NCBI GenBank assembly: GCA_963728295.1
Contig: CAVSKB010000024.1
Coordinates: forward strand, 1-64,000
Reading direction: 5' to 3'
Source: DATJKD01 sp963728295
GTDB taxonomy: Bacteria > Pseudomonadota > Gammaproteobacteria > Steroidobacterales > Steroidobacteraceae
Length of the DNA stretch: 64,000 bases
The notes below the pieces were generated by a model that did not search any database, was not told the origin of the DNA, and saw only the letters and a list, made by a program, of their open reading frames with translations. A program made the position numbers and the translations under genes. This document shows, piece after piece, positions 25,493-33,530 of this stretch. Each line of letters starts with the position of its first letter. The stretch's first letter is position 1.

Positions 25493-25690
25493 TCAGCGAG
25501 ACCGACGCCGATCGCCGAAGCGCCGATACTTGCACTTGCAGGTCGCAGGGCGGTCACAGGTCTTGAGCGGCAGCGGCGGGATATTCGCCGACAGTAAGCG
25601 CAAGTACGTCAGTGACCGTGCGGCATCGCACGCACCGTCGCCTGGGATGACCTCCGCGCCGCGGTACTTCCTTCGCTTCCATACGACCAT
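25493..25690 (-). CDS. Small cysteine-containing protein of unknown function
   Basis: 65 residues: 'YRGAEVIPGDGACDAARSLT', 'YLRLLSANIPPLPLKTCDRP', 'ATCKCKYRRFGDRRRSR'. The pattern C-x(3)-[AR]-x(n)-LP-x-C-x(4-6)-C-x-C-x-Y matches a widespread short proteobacterial hypothetical family. It starts six bases after the stop of the preceding membrane protein gene, so they are probably co-transcribed. The stop falls a few bases from an inversion breakpoint. Confidence 0.6.
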   Translation of the reverse strand: MVVWKRRKYRGAEVIPGDGACDAARSLTYLRLLSANIPPLPLKTCDRPATCKCKYRRFGDRRRSR

Positions 25691-25696
25691 GATCAG

Positions 25697-25930
25697 TTAT
25701 TTCGGCGGCGGGGATCGGCGGCCGTTAGTAGCCGGTGCGGTCGGCTCAGGGCCGGTGGAGCCGCGGAGGTTCGCTGACACGTTCGGAATGCGCTCCCGTC
25801 GTCTCTTCGACCGCTCGGCGCGCAAGGCCTTGGCGCGCTCAGCCCGGGCATGCTCCCGTCGCCGACGCGCTACAACCACCGACACCACCGCAATCATGAC
25901 TAACAGAAACGTCAACAGAATTAGTGTCAT
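25697..25930 (-). CDS. 77-aa single-pass membrane protein
   Basis: MTLILLTFLLVMIAVVSVVV forms one N-terminal helix, followed by a strongly basic, coiled segment (RRRREHARAERAKALRAERS) and a Pro/Ser/Thr-rich tail. Likely anchored in the inner membrane with a basic cytoplasmic region. First gene of a two-gene unit with the cysteine-containing small protein. Confidence 0.55.
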   Translation of the reverse strand: MTLILLTFLLVMIAVVSVVVARRRREHARAERAKALRAERSKRRRERIPNVSANLRGSTGPEPTAPATNGRRSPPPK

Positions 25931-25999
25931 TCCCTAGCCCCTAGCCTCCGGTCGAGTTGGGGCGCGGCGCTGCAATCCAGGTCGTGGCGACCGGTCCAG

Positions 26000-26401
26000 C
26001 TAGTCGATCACGTGCAGTCTCTGCACGAACTCGACGGGCAGGTCCCGGCCGCCACGTAGCAGGTCTATGAGCTTCTCTGGGTCGTCGTCGTTTCCCAGCT
26101 CGACGACATGGTCGACAGGCACTTCTCTGAGCGTGCCTTCGGGTGTGAATCTGCTGAACCAATATCCATAGAGACGCCCGCCTTCGCGCGATTCAATACG
26201 CACAATGACCGGAATCACGACCCATCTCTCCATGGTCCGAAACGCGACGTACTGCGGCGGCTTAAACCGCTCGACTTCGTTGGCTAGCATTTGCCGCGAA
26301 AAGCGGGCGCTGTTCTTTTTACCCGATCTGATCCTTACACAAAGAAGATCGTGATTGGCAACGAAGCTACATAACGGCCAGTTAAATCGTTGCCGCGACA
26401 T
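26000..26401 (-). CDS. Hypothetical protein, about 133 aa
   Basis: From the ATG at 26401 (MSRQRFNWPL), followed by 'VERFKPPQYVAFRTMERWVV', 'VRIESREGGRLYGYWFSRFT' and an acidic end 'DDDPEKLIDLLRGGRDLPVE'. Protein-like throughout; the frame is open 20 codons further upstream. No family recognised, no signal peptide. Confidence 0.5.
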   Translation of the reverse strand: MSRQRFNWPLCSFVANHDLLCVRIRSGKKNSARFSRQMLANEVERFKPPQYVAFRTMERWVVIPVIVRIESREGGRLYGYWFSRFTPEGTLREVPVDHVVELGNDDDPEKLIDLLRGGRDLPVEFVQRLHVID

Positions 26402-26438
26402 GGCAGTACGCCACGCTCGCGCCGAGTGACCCGATCTA

Positions 26439-26695
26439 GATGAGCAGTATTGGCGCAACAAGCGCTACATCGCGTGCGGAATTCTTGTTGCTAACTTCCT
26501 GACGACGACGGTGACGACTTTCGTTCACCCTCCGGTGCCGGACTTCAGCTATCTGTTGACGTGCTTACCTATTGGCCGATGCTGCTGATTCTGCCGTTCT
26601 CGAAAAGCGCCAAGCTAGATTTGGTGCTTCTACTCATAATGATCGGTGGATACCTCGCCAACATCGTTCTACCAACCAGTTGGATTCTGCAGTAG
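26439..26695 (+). pseudogene. Frameshifted membrane protein fragment
   Basis: One frame gives 'YWRNKRYIACGILVANFLTT' and 'TVTTFVHPPVPDFSYLL'. A second frame continues with 'YWPMLLILPFSKSAKLDLVL' and 'LLIMIGGYLANIVLPTSWIL' to the TAG at 26693. Four hydrophobic stretches in register suggest one membrane protein broken by an indel near 26560. No start codon in good context. Confidence 0.4.
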
Positions 26696-26775
26696 CAATT
26701 CGGTCTGAGACGCTGTCACGGCGAGGGGCGACGCGGCGACGTTGGTGTGAGACTTTCGGAAAGGAGGTAATCGCA

Positions 26776-26850
26776 GTGAAGATCGTCATCACGACCTGCC
26801 TCGTACTGCTGACGTCGTCAGTGCAGGCCGAGGAGCAGCAGCGGGTTTAG
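26776..26850 (+). CDS. 24-codon frame encoding a signal peptide, probably truncated
   Basis: AAGGAGGT at 26761-26768 is a near-perfect ribosome-binding site eight bases before a GTG. The product 'KIVITTCLVLLTSSVQAEEQ' is a classical signal peptide with an A-x-A-like cleavage site, but the frame ends at codon 25. Most likely the start of a secreted protein whose body was lost, as an OmpA-type tail on the other strand follows. Confidence 0.35.
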   Translation: MKIVITTCLVLLTSSVQAEEQQRV

Positions 26851-26889
26851 CAGACGGACGCGTACGGGTCGGATCGTCGAGGTCCAGCT

Positions 26890-26956
26890 CTCCGGCAGTG
26901 CGGTGACACGCGAGGACCGGATTGTTGATGATGACCTCGACGCGACGGTTCCGGTG
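26890..26956 (-). pseudogene. OmpA-type C-terminal fragment
   Basis: The minus strand reads 'HRNRRVEVIINNPV', the conserved end of OmpA-family peptidoglycan-binding domains. Only these residues are recognisable; the domain upstream is missing and the frame runs on into unrelated sequence. Confidence 0.3.
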
Positions 26957-27055
26957 CGAGGCGCATCAACCTCTCGGTGGCCGTCCGGGACTGGAGCGGG
27001 CGGTTGGTCTATCATCCACGCCTGTTACTGGTTGTTGGCAACAGGGAGAGGGACC

Positions 27056-27763
27056 ATGCCCGGCCCTCACGATCCAAGACAGAATAACGTGCTGGCCGCA
27101 CTGGAACCCGCGGCGCGCGACCGACTTTACCCCCACCTGCAACTCGTCGCGATGCCGCTCGGCAGGGTCCTGTACGAGTCCGGCGATACCCTGCGCCACG
27201 TCTATTTTCCGACCGACTGCATCGTATCGCTCCTGTATGTGATGGAAAACGGCGCTTCGGCGGAAATCTCGGTGGTGGGCAACGAGGGCCTCATCGGCAT
27301 CGCATTGTTCATGGGCGGTGAAACCACCCCCAGCCGGGCGATCGTGCAGAGCGCCGGCCACGCGTATCGGCTGATCGGGCAGCTGCTCAAGGATGAATTC
27401 CATCGAAACGGGCACATGCAGCTCCAGCTTCTGCGCTACACGCAGGCCCTGATTACGCAGATGGCCCAGACGGCGGTCTGCAACCGGCATCACTCGGTGG
27501 ACCAGCAATTGTGCCGCTGGCTGCTGCTGTCCCTTGACCGCCTGGCGTCGGACGAACTGACCATGACCCAGGAGCTGATCGCCAATATGCTCGGCGTTCG
27601 GCGCGAAGGGGTCACGGAGGCCGCCGGCAAGCTGCAGAAGCTCGGCGTCATCCGATACGCCCGTGGGAAGATCACGGTGCTGGACCGGCCGAAGCTGGAA
27701 AGACTCTGTTGTGAGTGCTATGCCGTCGTCAAGACAGAAACGGATCGGTTACTCAGCTCCTGA
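27056..27763 (+). CDS. Crp/Fnr-family transcriptional regulator
   Basis: 235 residues. The N-terminal cyclic-nucleotide-binding fold (residues ~20-135) has 'LGRVLYESGDTLRHVYFPTD' and 'VGNEGLIGIALFMGGETTPS'. The C-terminal winged helix has 'LTMTQELIANMLGVRREGVT' and 'KLQKLGVIRYARGKITVLDR'. No Fe-S cysteine cluster is present, so it is not an Fnr-type oxygen sensor; the effector is unknown. GGGAGAGGGA precedes the ATG at 27056. The gene is inside the inverted segment and is itself intact. Confidence 0.92.
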   Translation: MPGPHDPRQNNVLAALEPAARDRLYPHLQLVAMPLGRVLYESGDTLRHVYFPTDCIVSLLYVMENGASAEISVVGNEGLIGIALFMGGETTPSRAIVQSAGHAYRLIGQLLKDEFHRNGHMQLQLLRYTQALITQMAQTAVCNRHHSVDQQLCRWLLLSLDRLASDELTMTQELIANMLGVRREGVTEAAGKLQKLGVIRYARGKITVLDRPKLERLCCECYAVVKTETDRLLSS

Positions 27764-27889
27764 GAGCGCACGCCCACAGATTGCATATTGCGCGTGAGTC
27801 TGTTGTGAACCTGCTGCGGCAGCGGGATATTCTGCAGCTTCGTCCGGTATCCCTCCATCTTCGGCCCCATGCTGGATCACGATGCGGCA

Positions 27890-28360
27890 TGCACCCGGGC
27901 ATTGCACTTGCCGGGAAGCGAATCAAGGCGACGCAGGTTGTCATCGACGGGGAGATCGTTGCGCTTGATGGAGAGGGACGCCCGTCATTCCAAGTGCTTC
28001 AGCACCGTAGCTCGCATGCCGGGTCATACGACGTCTTCTATGCGTTTGACCTGTTGCACCTCGACGGGGTGGAACCTGACGGCCGAACCCCTGCGCAAGC
28101 GTCGAAACAAGCTTCCAAAGGTAATCGGAGAATTCGGTCTCCCGCTCTCGCAGGAGTTACCAGGTACTGCAGCGGAAATCGTCAAAGCGGTTCGCGGCCT
28201 TGGCTTAGAAGGGGTGATCGCGAAGCGCAGAGAGTCCGTCTACGAACCTGGCGAGCGAAGCGGTGAGTGGTTAAAGCTCAAGCTCGAGCTTCAGCAGGAA
28301 TTCGTGATCGGTGGGTATCGACCGGGATCGAACGGTGTTGATGCGTTACTGGTCGGATAC
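27890..28360 (+). pseudogene. ATP-dependent DNA ligase (LigD-type), central fragment
   Basis: Reads 'IKATQVVIDGEIVALDGEGR', 'YDVFYAFDLLHLDGV', then after a frameshift near 28075 'PLRKRRNKLPKVIGEFGLPL', 'EIVKAVRGLGLEGVIAKRRE' and 'WLKLKLELQQEFVIGGYRPG', ending 'DALLVGY'. These are nucleotidyltransferase motifs downstream of the active-site lysine. The KxDG lysine motif itself is absent. The remainder of the protein is on the other strand at 25173-25490. Confidence 0.88.
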
Positions 28361-28525
28361 CTTGAATACAACCTCACCGGTGTCGGGGTCGCATAATTCG
28401 AGCAATCCCGCTTCGAGGCGTGGCACGAGACTTTCTATGTACGCGACCTCGTCGTCCGTCGCGTCCGATGGGAGTTCAAACCCCAATAGTCCGCAGCCGT
28501 TGTCGTCAACTCTAGCACAATGCAT
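28346..28525 (-). CDS. Small-protein family A, copy 1
   Basis: About 59 residues from the ATG at 28525: 'MHCARVDDNGCGLLGFELPS', 'DATDDEVAYIESLVPRLEAG' and 'LLELCDPDTGEVVFKV', followed by SDQ. The last three residues are antisense ligase sequence acquired at the inversion breakpoint; reversing the inversion places a TGA directly after 'VVFKV'. A second, shorter copy of the C-terminal motif is at 32941-33030. Acidic, cytoplasmic, no known family. Confidence 0.55.
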   Translation of the reverse strand: MHCARVDDNGCGLLGFELPSDATDDEVAYIESLVPRLEAGLLELCDPDTGEVVFKVSDQ

Positions 28526-28555
28526 TTCATCGTCGCGCACCCCTTCGCGCCACAA

Positions 28556-28907
28556 TGATGGCCTAGGTATCCACAGTCGACCGAGTGGCGGCGACGATCC
28601 ATAGTCAAAAGTCGGCAGGTTCGCTCAGTAATGTCCGACGCGCCTGATAAAGTCCTACGGTGAGGATTAAACGGAAGGCGCTACGTGGGCGCGTGCCCGG
28701 AAAATGGCGCGAGGGCTGATGCTCCTGGTCCTGAAGTGCAGACCATAAAGCTATGGTGCACACAGAGTTCTTGATCACCTGCCTGTGTACTACGCGCGCT
28801 GGCGGCTCAGCTTGAGGCGTATGCCTACAGATTTAGCGGCTGAATGCTCTAAAAGTCTCAAGTGGCCCGTTAACGGGTCGAAGTATTCCCAAGGAAGGAG
28901 ATTGACC
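28556..28907. other. Intergenic with dispersed repeat
   Basis: Holds TCCATAGTCAAAAGTCGG with flanks (about 28597-28645), which matches 32086-32135 at most positions. The rest is the upstream region of the glycine-zipper gene; no gene seen. Confidence 0.4.
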
Positions 28908-29444
28908 ATGGCGATTATGAAGGATAAGGACCGCGTCGTTGGTACGGGCGACGAGGACAAGACCGATAAGGCAGGCACGGTCGGCGGTGGATTGGCAGGC
29001 GGCGCAATAGGCGGTGTCGCGGGTGGTGCCTTAGCCGGGGCGGCGGCCGGCGGCTTGACAGGTCCAGCAGGTGCGGCAATTGGCGCTGCGGTCGGTGCGG
29101 TGGCAGGTGCGCTGTCTGGGAAGGCTATCGCGGACAGGATTAATCCAAGCGCTGAAAACGACTACTGGAGGAAGAACTACTCCTCGCGACCGTATGTGAC
29201 CTCCGGTTCGACTTACGATAACTACGCGCCGGCGTATAGGATGGGGTATGAACGCTATCCTCAGTATCACGGTCGTGCGTTCGACGATGTTGAACCGGAG
29301 TTCCGTCGAGACTGGGAGGCGAACCGCGGAACCTCGAGTCTGACTTGGGAACATGCGAAGAACGCGACGCGTGATGCGTTCGAGCGTGCCCGGGACACTG
29401 TGGAGATGGCGATCCCCGGTGACTCGGATCGAGACGGCCGGTAA
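28908..29444 (+). CDS. Glycine-zipper domain protein
   Basis: 178 residues. After a charged start (MAIMKDKDRVVGTGDEDKTD) comes a long glycine zipper ('GGLAGGAIGGVAGGALAGAA' and 'GAAIGAAVGAVAGALSGKAI') able to form membrane-inserting helices. A soluble Tyr-rich tail contains 'YRMGYERYPQYHGRAFDDVE' and a conserved 'WEHAKNATRDAFERARDTVE' helix. AAGGAAGGAG stands at 28891-28900 before the ATG. Such proteins are commonly stress-induced; no direct evidence here. Confidence 0.85.
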   Translation: MAIMKDKDRVVGTGDEDKTDKAGTVGGGLAGGAIGGVAGGALAGAAAGGLTGPAGAAIGAAVGAVAGALSGKAIADRINPSAENDYWRKNYSSRPYVTSGSTYDNYAPAYRMGYERYPQYHGRAFDDVEPEFRRDWEANRGTSSLTWEHAKNATRDAFERARDTVEMAIPGDSDRDGR

Positions 29445-29994
29445 AGCTATAAGGCGTGCTCTGTCTCCGGGACGGAGCCGTCCTATTCAATCGCAGTTGG
29501 CTGCCACAGTTTTGCCACTGTAACCAGCAAGAAGGGGCAGTGATGCACCGTAAGAGGCAGAATCGCGGGTCTCAGTAAACAGCGACTTGCGTTGTCTTTT
29601 GTTGCCCGCTGTAGGAGTGCTGGGACTCCTAATCACGAGGTCGGGACGATTGGCCAGGCGGACGCGCTGTCGGAAGACGCCAAATAGCGCCGCCGATTTG
29701 AACCTGCGGACGTGCCACGTCGTTGACCTCAATCCCGAGGCGGAATCCTTCGACCTACTCGCCGGGTCGCTTGAGAAGTGACATTGGCGTACTTCGTGGA
29801 ATCGCGGGGGATCTGGCCCGCGAGGGTCGCGTGTTCAGTTCGGGAACGCGCGAGTGCTCACCGGAGCGCCCCCGGGTGGAACACGGCGCGGTCCTTGCGG
29901 ATGCGGGCGAGTTCGAAGCCTGACGCTGGTGCTCGCGAGGGCGTTTGAGGACATCTGCGCGAAATCCCCATGAAGCCGTCCGACGCACAGCTTG
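29445..29994. other. No gene recognised
   Basis: Degenerate stretch with short frames in all phases and no motifs. It probably consists of decayed sequence next to an IS481 remnant. Confidence 0.4.
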
Positions 29995-30060
29995 CGCGAG
30001 ATCTCGAACTCCCGGCACAGCACCGCCATCTTCTCGCCTTCCAGCACCCGGGCACGAACC
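29995..30060 (-). mobile_element. IS481-family transposase N-terminal scrap
   Basis: The minus strand reads 'VRARVLEGEKMAVLCREFEI' then 'SRK', the conserved first helix-turn-helix of IS481 transposases. Nothing downstream matches the integrase core, so only about 22 codons survive. Confidence 0.65.
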
Positions 30061-30217
30061 GTATTGATGCCCTTCCTGACAGAGGGTCAGTCCACCTCGA
30101 CGCCATACTGCACTGCCTGCCGCATCGAGGGTGTGCAACTCTGACGGTGGGAATCGGACAATTGCCGTCCACGTTCGCGGACGTTTCCGACACGCATATC
30201 TGCTCCCCGGGTGGAGA

Positions 30218-30454
30218 ATGTCGGCGATGATCACGAAGCTGCTGACATCCCTCGCGCATCGCAACGACGTGGCGAGACCGCCGTCGGAGGAACTGTCCAT
30301 CGAAGAGCACGACGGCCGCGTGACTGCGGACGGTCCAGCCGCGGGGAACGACGCCGAGTATGACGAGGTCGATCGCCGGCTAATGGACACCTTCCCTGCT
30401 AGTGACGCAGTTGCGCGCTATTGCTTCGACACGGATCTCCGCACAACGGGCTAA
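30218..30454 (+). CDS. Small acidic hypothetical protein, 78 aa
   Basis: MSAMITKLLTSLAHRNDVAR begins a frame rich in acidic residues with 'EEHDGRVTADGPAAGNDAEY' and 'RRLMDTFPASDAVARYC'. The 'FPASD' element recurs at the end of several small proteobacterial hypothetical proteins. GGAG lies about five bases before the ATG at 30218. Function unknown. Confidence 0.5.
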   Translation: MSAMITKLLTSLAHRNDVARPPSEELSIEEHDGRVTADGPAAGNDAEYDEVDRRLMDTFPASDAVARYCFDTDLRTTG

Positions 30455-30638
30455 TGCCGCGTTCTCGACACCTAGCGGATCTGCAGCGGATCGGCTGCGC
30501 GAGAATTTATTGTCCCAGTTTCGGGTTCATCAGGACGCGCTTTTTTGTTCGTGCCAGGTTTTACGTTGCGTATGCAGTCGTGACAGGCGCGCAAGCATAC
30601 GCTCACGCTGCCGGCATGGCGGCCCGACGTACAAAATC

Positions 30639-31412
30639 TCATTTGTTATTGGCTATGTGCGACGTGTGCGCTTTCTTCCCCTCACCAACGATCGCTTTAA
30701 TCTGCACGACAATTCCCTTCTGCCAGGCATCCGCATCGGGGTCGATGGCCGGGTATTCGATGTCGGCGCGGTTCTCGCGGTTTTCGGCGCTCGAGGCATC
30801 AAAGCGCTCGTCCCTCGCCGCAACCATCGCTTGGTCCGCCTGACCGTCCTGCGTGAAGCCCATCATTAGCAGGGGCGAACCTACCGGCAGTTCCTTGTCC
30901 TGATCCGTTTGCCACGTGTGCCACGTCTTGCCGTAGGTCCCAGCCACCTTCCTCATGAACTCCTTCTCGGCAACCTCTGGGATACCGGGCGCGATCAGTT
31001 GTCCAGAGCGAACTTCATGCACGTGGCTGTGCCACATGTGCTTTTCGTCTGCAGGCAATCCGGCGAAGAGTTTCGCGCTCACGATGTACTCGACACCCAT
31101 GATCTTGGAGTCTTTGGTGTTACCGTCGAAGATAACGCACTGCGTGACGTCTTCATTGAGGAGAGCGCAGTAGTGATGGGCTTCCATCTGGCCTTTCACG
31201 TCGCCGTTGTAGAAATGGAAGCCATTCATGTATGCGTTGAAAGCTTCAAGTGGCTCCTTGTTCTGCATCACCGCCGCGCCGGCTTCTAATATATTGGTCT
31301 TCGTTGTCGTATCAGCGCCAGGAGGTTGGACAGCTGATTCGGTGTTCTCGCCGCCACATCCCGCCAACGCAAAGGAGATAATGCAAATGGCCAGAGCCGT
31401 GAATCGTTTCAT
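30639..31412 (-). CDS. OBAP-family (DUF1264) lipoprotein
   Basis: About 257 residues from the ATG at 31412. The lipoprotein signal MKRFTALAICIISFALAGC has lipobox LAGC. The mature domain matches the oil-body-associated-protein family: 'AFNAYMNGFHFYNGDVKGQM', 'HHYCALLNEDVTQCVIFDGN', 'IMGVEYIVSAKLFAGLPADE' and 'KHMWHSHVHEVRSGQLIAPG'. The His-rich 'HMWHSHVHEV' is the family hallmark. Membrane-anchored in the periplasm; biochemical role in bacteria not established. AGGAAAG precedes the start. Confidence 0.9.
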   Translation of the reverse strand: MKRFTALAICIISFALAGCGGENTESAVQPPGADTTTKTNILEAGAAVMQNKEPLEAFNAYMNGFHFYNGDVKGQMEAHHYCALLNEDVTQCVIFDGNTKDSKIMGVEYIVSAKLFAGLPADEKHMWHSHVHEVRSGQLIAPGIPEVAEKEFMRKVAGTYGKTWHTWQTDQDKELPVGSPLLMMGFTQDGQADQAMVAARDERFDASSAENRENRADIEYPAIDPDADAWQKGIVVQIKAIVGEGKKAHTSHIANNK

Positions 31413-31732
31413 TGTCTTTCCTCTTACAGCGGGTTCGAGGGCCGGAAATCCGAATACCCCAATCAGCGATACCACTGAACGCAGCTGGGGAACCGGCGTC
31501 TAGCCCTGCCAAGTTGCCCCGTTTCGTGTGAGTACCGGTCGTGACCGTCAACAGACGTCTAGGCGCAATCCATCTCAACGAATTCAATGTCGTGCGAATT
31601 CTTCCTGGATACGCTCGACCAGTGCCACTCGGTCGCGCGCGTCGCGCGTACGAGCTATTGAACGAGGGGTCCGTGCGCGCACCCGTGCCACGGACGGCGA
31701 CGCGCTTTACAGCCAGCTCGGCGTGTTCGCCA

Positions 31733-31999
31733 TCAGTCGCTGCCCGCGGCGATCTGGCGTATGAGATTGACCATCACCAGCAAAATCATCGCGCCGGTGA
31801 AGGAGACCACAAGACTCAGGCCGTGTTGATCGGCGGTATCGGCACCGACGACGGGAGACAGCAGCCATCCGCCCGCCAACCCGCCGACGATGCCGACTAG
31901 AACGTTTGGCCCAGCTCCTTGTCGACCATCGGTCTTCATCATGCGATGGGCCATCCAGCCCATTGCGCCGCCAACAACCAGCCCGATGATCACGTTCAT
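31733..31999 (-). CDS. GlsB/YeaQ/YmgE-family stress membrane protein
   Basis: 88 residues from ATG 31999 with three hydrophobic segments and the family motifs 'MNVIIGLVVGGAMGWMAHRM' and 'GPNVLVGIVGGLAGGWLLSP'. The GGAGCAGGGT upstream is a good ribosome-binding site. Family members are inner-membrane proteins induced by stress. Complete in length. Confidence 0.9.
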   Translation of the reverse strand: MNVIIGLVVGGAMGWMAHRMMKTDGRQGAGPNVLVGIVGGLAGGWLLSPVVGADTADQHGLSLVVSFTGAMILLVMVNLIRQIAAGSD

Positions 32000-32505
32000 A
32001 CCCTGCTCCTCAGGGTCTTTGCCCAATGCCGCCTATCCACGGCGAACGGACAATCGAGACGACAGCAATGTGGCTGGCTGCGTCGCTGGAATCCATAGTC
32101 GAAACTCGGTAATTCGCTAGGCGATGTCTGACAGCGATTCACGGGCACTGCCCTCAGACAAGAGGCAGTCTTGCGAGAAACGCGGGCGGCAGTCGGTCGA
32201 CCCGCCTTAATCAGGTCGATCATCTCTTTTGGCGACGGCGGGATGGATGCCAAAAGGGGGCGGGCGGGCTGCTATGGCGAGCAGACTCCGAACGGTGAGT
32301 TCACGATAATCCTATACATACGTCGGCGCGGCCAGCCGGCCTCCGGATCTAGAGTACGGACAAGCACTCGTTACGGCTTGGCGCACCGCGAGCGCGTCAG
32401 AAACGTCGCACCGGGGACAAGGCGGCGGCCGACATTTCCACCCATCCAGCGGTCGCAGACTCGCTCTGCACGACTACGGACCCCCCATTAACAGAGGACC
32501 CACCG
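32000..32505. other. No gene recognised; dispersed repeat copy
   Basis: Contains the second copy of the TCCATAGTCGAAACTCGG repeat (about 32086-32135). Remaining sequence has short frames without motifs. The 3' end should carry the promoter of the acidic-protein gene. Confidence 0.4.
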
Positions 32506-32849
32506 ATGACCACCATTCGCGCCAACAGCCGCAAGCCCGATCCGCAGGGCGATGACCAGACGCAGCCGTCCAAGTCGCCCGGCGAGATCGAAAGCGGCGA
32601 CGACGGCACCACCGAGGCGCAGGGACAGCGCGGCGTAACTACGCCGATGCAGCCCGGCCGCAAGGACCGACAGGATCCAAACGAGGACGTGGAAGGCTCG
32701 GACGACCAAGACGAGGAGAGAGGGGCGACGAGGACGACGAGGACGACGAGGACGACGAGGACGAGGGGGATGACGAGGACATGCCCCGACCCGACCCGCA
32801 GCGCACGGGCCGCGGCGAGAGCCAACGCCGGGGAAACGTCACGGAGTGA
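32506..32849 (+). CDS. Highly acidic low-complexity protein, frameshifted at a GAC/GAG repeat
   Basis: Starts MTTIRANSRKPDPQGDDQTQ and runs to 'GSDDQDEERG'. A single-base shift in the repeat then gives 'DEDDEDDEDDEDEGDDEDMP', then 'RPDPQRTGRGESQRRGNVTE' and a TGA at 32847. Without the shift the frame becomes Thr/Arg-rich, which is clearly unnatural. The 9-bp unit GACGAGGAC repeats about four times near 32728-32765, a likely slippage site. GGACCC precedes the ATG. Disordered protein of unknown function. Confidence 0.55.
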
Positions 32850-32940
32850 GAAGCGCGTAGGCCGGAGCGGTCGTCGAGTAGTCGGAACGTTGATCATTCC
32901 ATACGCGGCGGCCGCCCCCCGACCACACAGCGCTCAGTGA

Positions 32941-33030
32941 GGACGCTACAAATCGAAACCGGGCTGCTCGAATTGCGGGACCCCGGGACCGGCGAGGTGG
33001 TATTCAGTTGCCACCCCTCGCTCACTTGAG
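32941..33030 (+). pseudogene. Small-protein family A, C-terminal fragment (copy 2)
   Basis: Reads 'LQIETGLLELRDPGTGEVVF' and then SCHPSLT to a stop. This matches 'LEAGLLELCDPDTGEVVFKV' of copy 1. The seven final residues come from antisense sequence of the SRAP fragment, marking a junction near 33005-33020. The N-terminal part of the protein is missing. Confidence 0.6.
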
Positions 33031-33084
33031 GTTGTAGGCGCGCTCAAGCGAGGCTTCCTCGGGTGTTACGTATCGTCCGCACAT
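33022..33084 (-). pseudogene. SRAP (YedK/HMCES-type) N-terminal fragment
   Basis: MCGRYVTPEEASLERAYNLK followed by a stop. The 'MCGRY' start, with the catalytic Cys2, followed by 'TPEEA' is diagnostic of the SOS-response-associated peptidase family, which shields abasic sites in single-stranded DNA. Only 20 of about 220 residues remain. Its start is 36 bases from the inverted repeat at 33120, so the repeat was its promoter region. Confidence 0.75.
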
Positions 33085-33119
33085 CCTGGACATGATCGCA
33101 ACCGGCCCGCCGCCGTGTC

Positions 33120-33152
33120 CATACAGTATTGCCAGGTCCCGAATGCTGTATG
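33120..33152. repeat. 33-bp inverted repeat, copy 2
   Basis: CATACAGTATTG (33120-33131), nine-base spacer, GAATGCTGTATG (33141-33152). Same arm length and spacer as the copy at 11780-11812; the spacer sequences differ, but the six bases after the right arm (AGATAT versus AGACCT, then CC) are partly alike. It sits between the divergent SRAP start and family-B gene. Confidence 0.8.
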
Positions 33153-33481
33153 AGATATCCAGTGGATGTCCACAGGCGAAGCACCTTAGCGTGCCGCAGT
33201 GGGCATCGATCGCGAAGCACCAGAGCGCGGACCGCTACCGACAATCCGTCATTGTTGGCCAGATCGATCGGGCGATTTTTCGCCTTCAAAACACACACGG
33301 CCTACCGCTGCAGCCATTAGGTGATAGCAGCGATCCTGAAGTCGTGCTGCGTGATTGCCGCGCGAATTTCCGACGCATCTCAAGCGCGATGCGTGAGCTG
33401 AGTGAGGCAGTTGTCGAACAGGTCGGAGAAGAGCAGACCGACCGATTGCGTCGTGCACTTACCGAGGCCCATGACGCATAA
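33143..33481 (+). CDS. Small-protein family B, copy 2
   Basis: Continuous frame to the TAA at 33481 with core 'QIDRAIFRLQNTHGLPLQPL', 'GDSSDPEVVLRDCRANFRRI' and 'VGEEQTDRLRRALTEAHDA'. The ATG at 33143 lies inside the inverted repeat; a start further in, around the 'SADRYRQSVIVG' segment, is equally possible. Homologous along its length to 11835-12071. Charged, helical, cytoplasmic; no known family. Linked divergently with an SRAP remnant, which hints at a DNA-damage-related regulon, but this is inference. Confidence 0.6.
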   Translation: MLYEISSGCPQAKHLSVPQWASIAKHQSADRYRQSVIVGQIDRAIFRLQNTHGLPLQPLGDSSDPEVVLRDCRANFRRISSAMRELSEAVVEQVGEEQTDRLRRALTEAHDA

Positions 33482-33490
33482 GGCAAAACA

Positions 33491-33530
33491 AAGCGCCTGC
33501 GCGGTGATTAAGCAGCCAGGCGTTTGTTTC
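33491..33530 (+). terminator. Possible rho-independent terminator
   Basis: AAGCGCCTG pairs with CAGGCGTTT (33491-33499 and 33517-33525, one G-T pair) and is followed by GTTTC. It lies ten bases after the family-B stop. The loop is long (17 bases) and the T-run is interrupted, so it is a modest candidate. Confidence 0.45.

Noticed and set aside
32728..32765. GAC/GAG tandem repeat considered as a CRISPR or minisatellite array
   Set aside because: Nine-base units without spacers inside a coding frame for Asp/Glu; no CRISPR array was seen anywhere in the window.
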